Assembly: GCA_005880605.1 (NCBI GenBank)
Contig: VBIS01000157.1
Location: 1-6,467, forward strand
Source of the DNA: Chloroflexota bacterium
GTDB lineage: Bacteria; Chloroflexota; Dormibacteria; CF-121
Direction: 5' to 3'
Length of the DNA: 6,467 nucleotides
In this document: piece after piece, positions 6,458-6,467 of the stretch
Position numbering within the stretch: the stretch's first letter is position 1
Layout: every line of letters starts with the position of its first letter
Made by a program: the position numbers and the translations under genes
The notes under the pieces: model-generated
Database searches by the model: none
The model's input: only the letters and a program-made list of their open reading frames with translations
Told to the model about the DNA's origin: nothing

Positions 6458-6467
6458 TTCAGATCCC

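Overview
This 6.5 kb window is a high-GC, densely packed bacterial chromosome segment. I recognise five complete or nearly complete protein genes plus one likely damaged 3' end. No tRNA, rRNA, CRISPR array, transposase or phage gene is visible. A paired set of DUF881 membrane proteins, a hexameric-type glutamate dehydrogenase, and a secreted M23 peptidase with Ig-like and propeller-like tails would fit a soil Chloroflexota/Dormibacterota-type or actinobacteria-like genome. This placement is inferred from gene content and base composition only, and I hold it loosely.

Layout. Positions 1-146 hold no gene I can support. On the + strand, 147-2015 encodes an exported M23 (LytM/lysostaphin-type) metallopeptidase with a long non-catalytic C-terminal region. 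Converging on it from the - strand is a low-specificity threonine aldolase (1890-2960). The recognisable part of the aldolase stops about 40 nt short of the peptidase stop codon. The remaining reading frame runs antisense into the peptidase gene, so the aldolase appears to have lost its normal C-terminus. Upstream of it, on the same strand, are two DUF881 proteins (2994-3677 and 3658-4383) that overlap by 20 bp. These three genes could form one - strand operon, read from a promoter-like pair at 4394-4422.

A divergent intergenic region of about 70 bp separates this operon from glutamate dehydrogenase (4457-5752, +), which has a strong Shine-Dalgarno sequence. A SAM-dependent methyltransferase-like gene follows 31 nt later. 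Its conserved N-terminus has no ATG, GTG or TTG in frame, so I place its start at a CTG codon (5784). The window ends just after this gene with a perfect 11-bp GC-rich palindrome followed by a GGGT/GGGG-rich tail, which looks like a dispersed extragenic repeat.

Functionally the window is mostly housekeeping. There is amino-acid catabolism and nitrogen metabolism (threonine aldolase, glutamate dehydrogenase), envelope proteins (DUF881 pair, M23 peptidase) and an uncharacterised methyltransferase. I see no convincing novel multi-gene system. The points worth a second look are the broken aldolase end, the missing methyltransferase start codon, the modular peptidase tail and the palindromic repeat.
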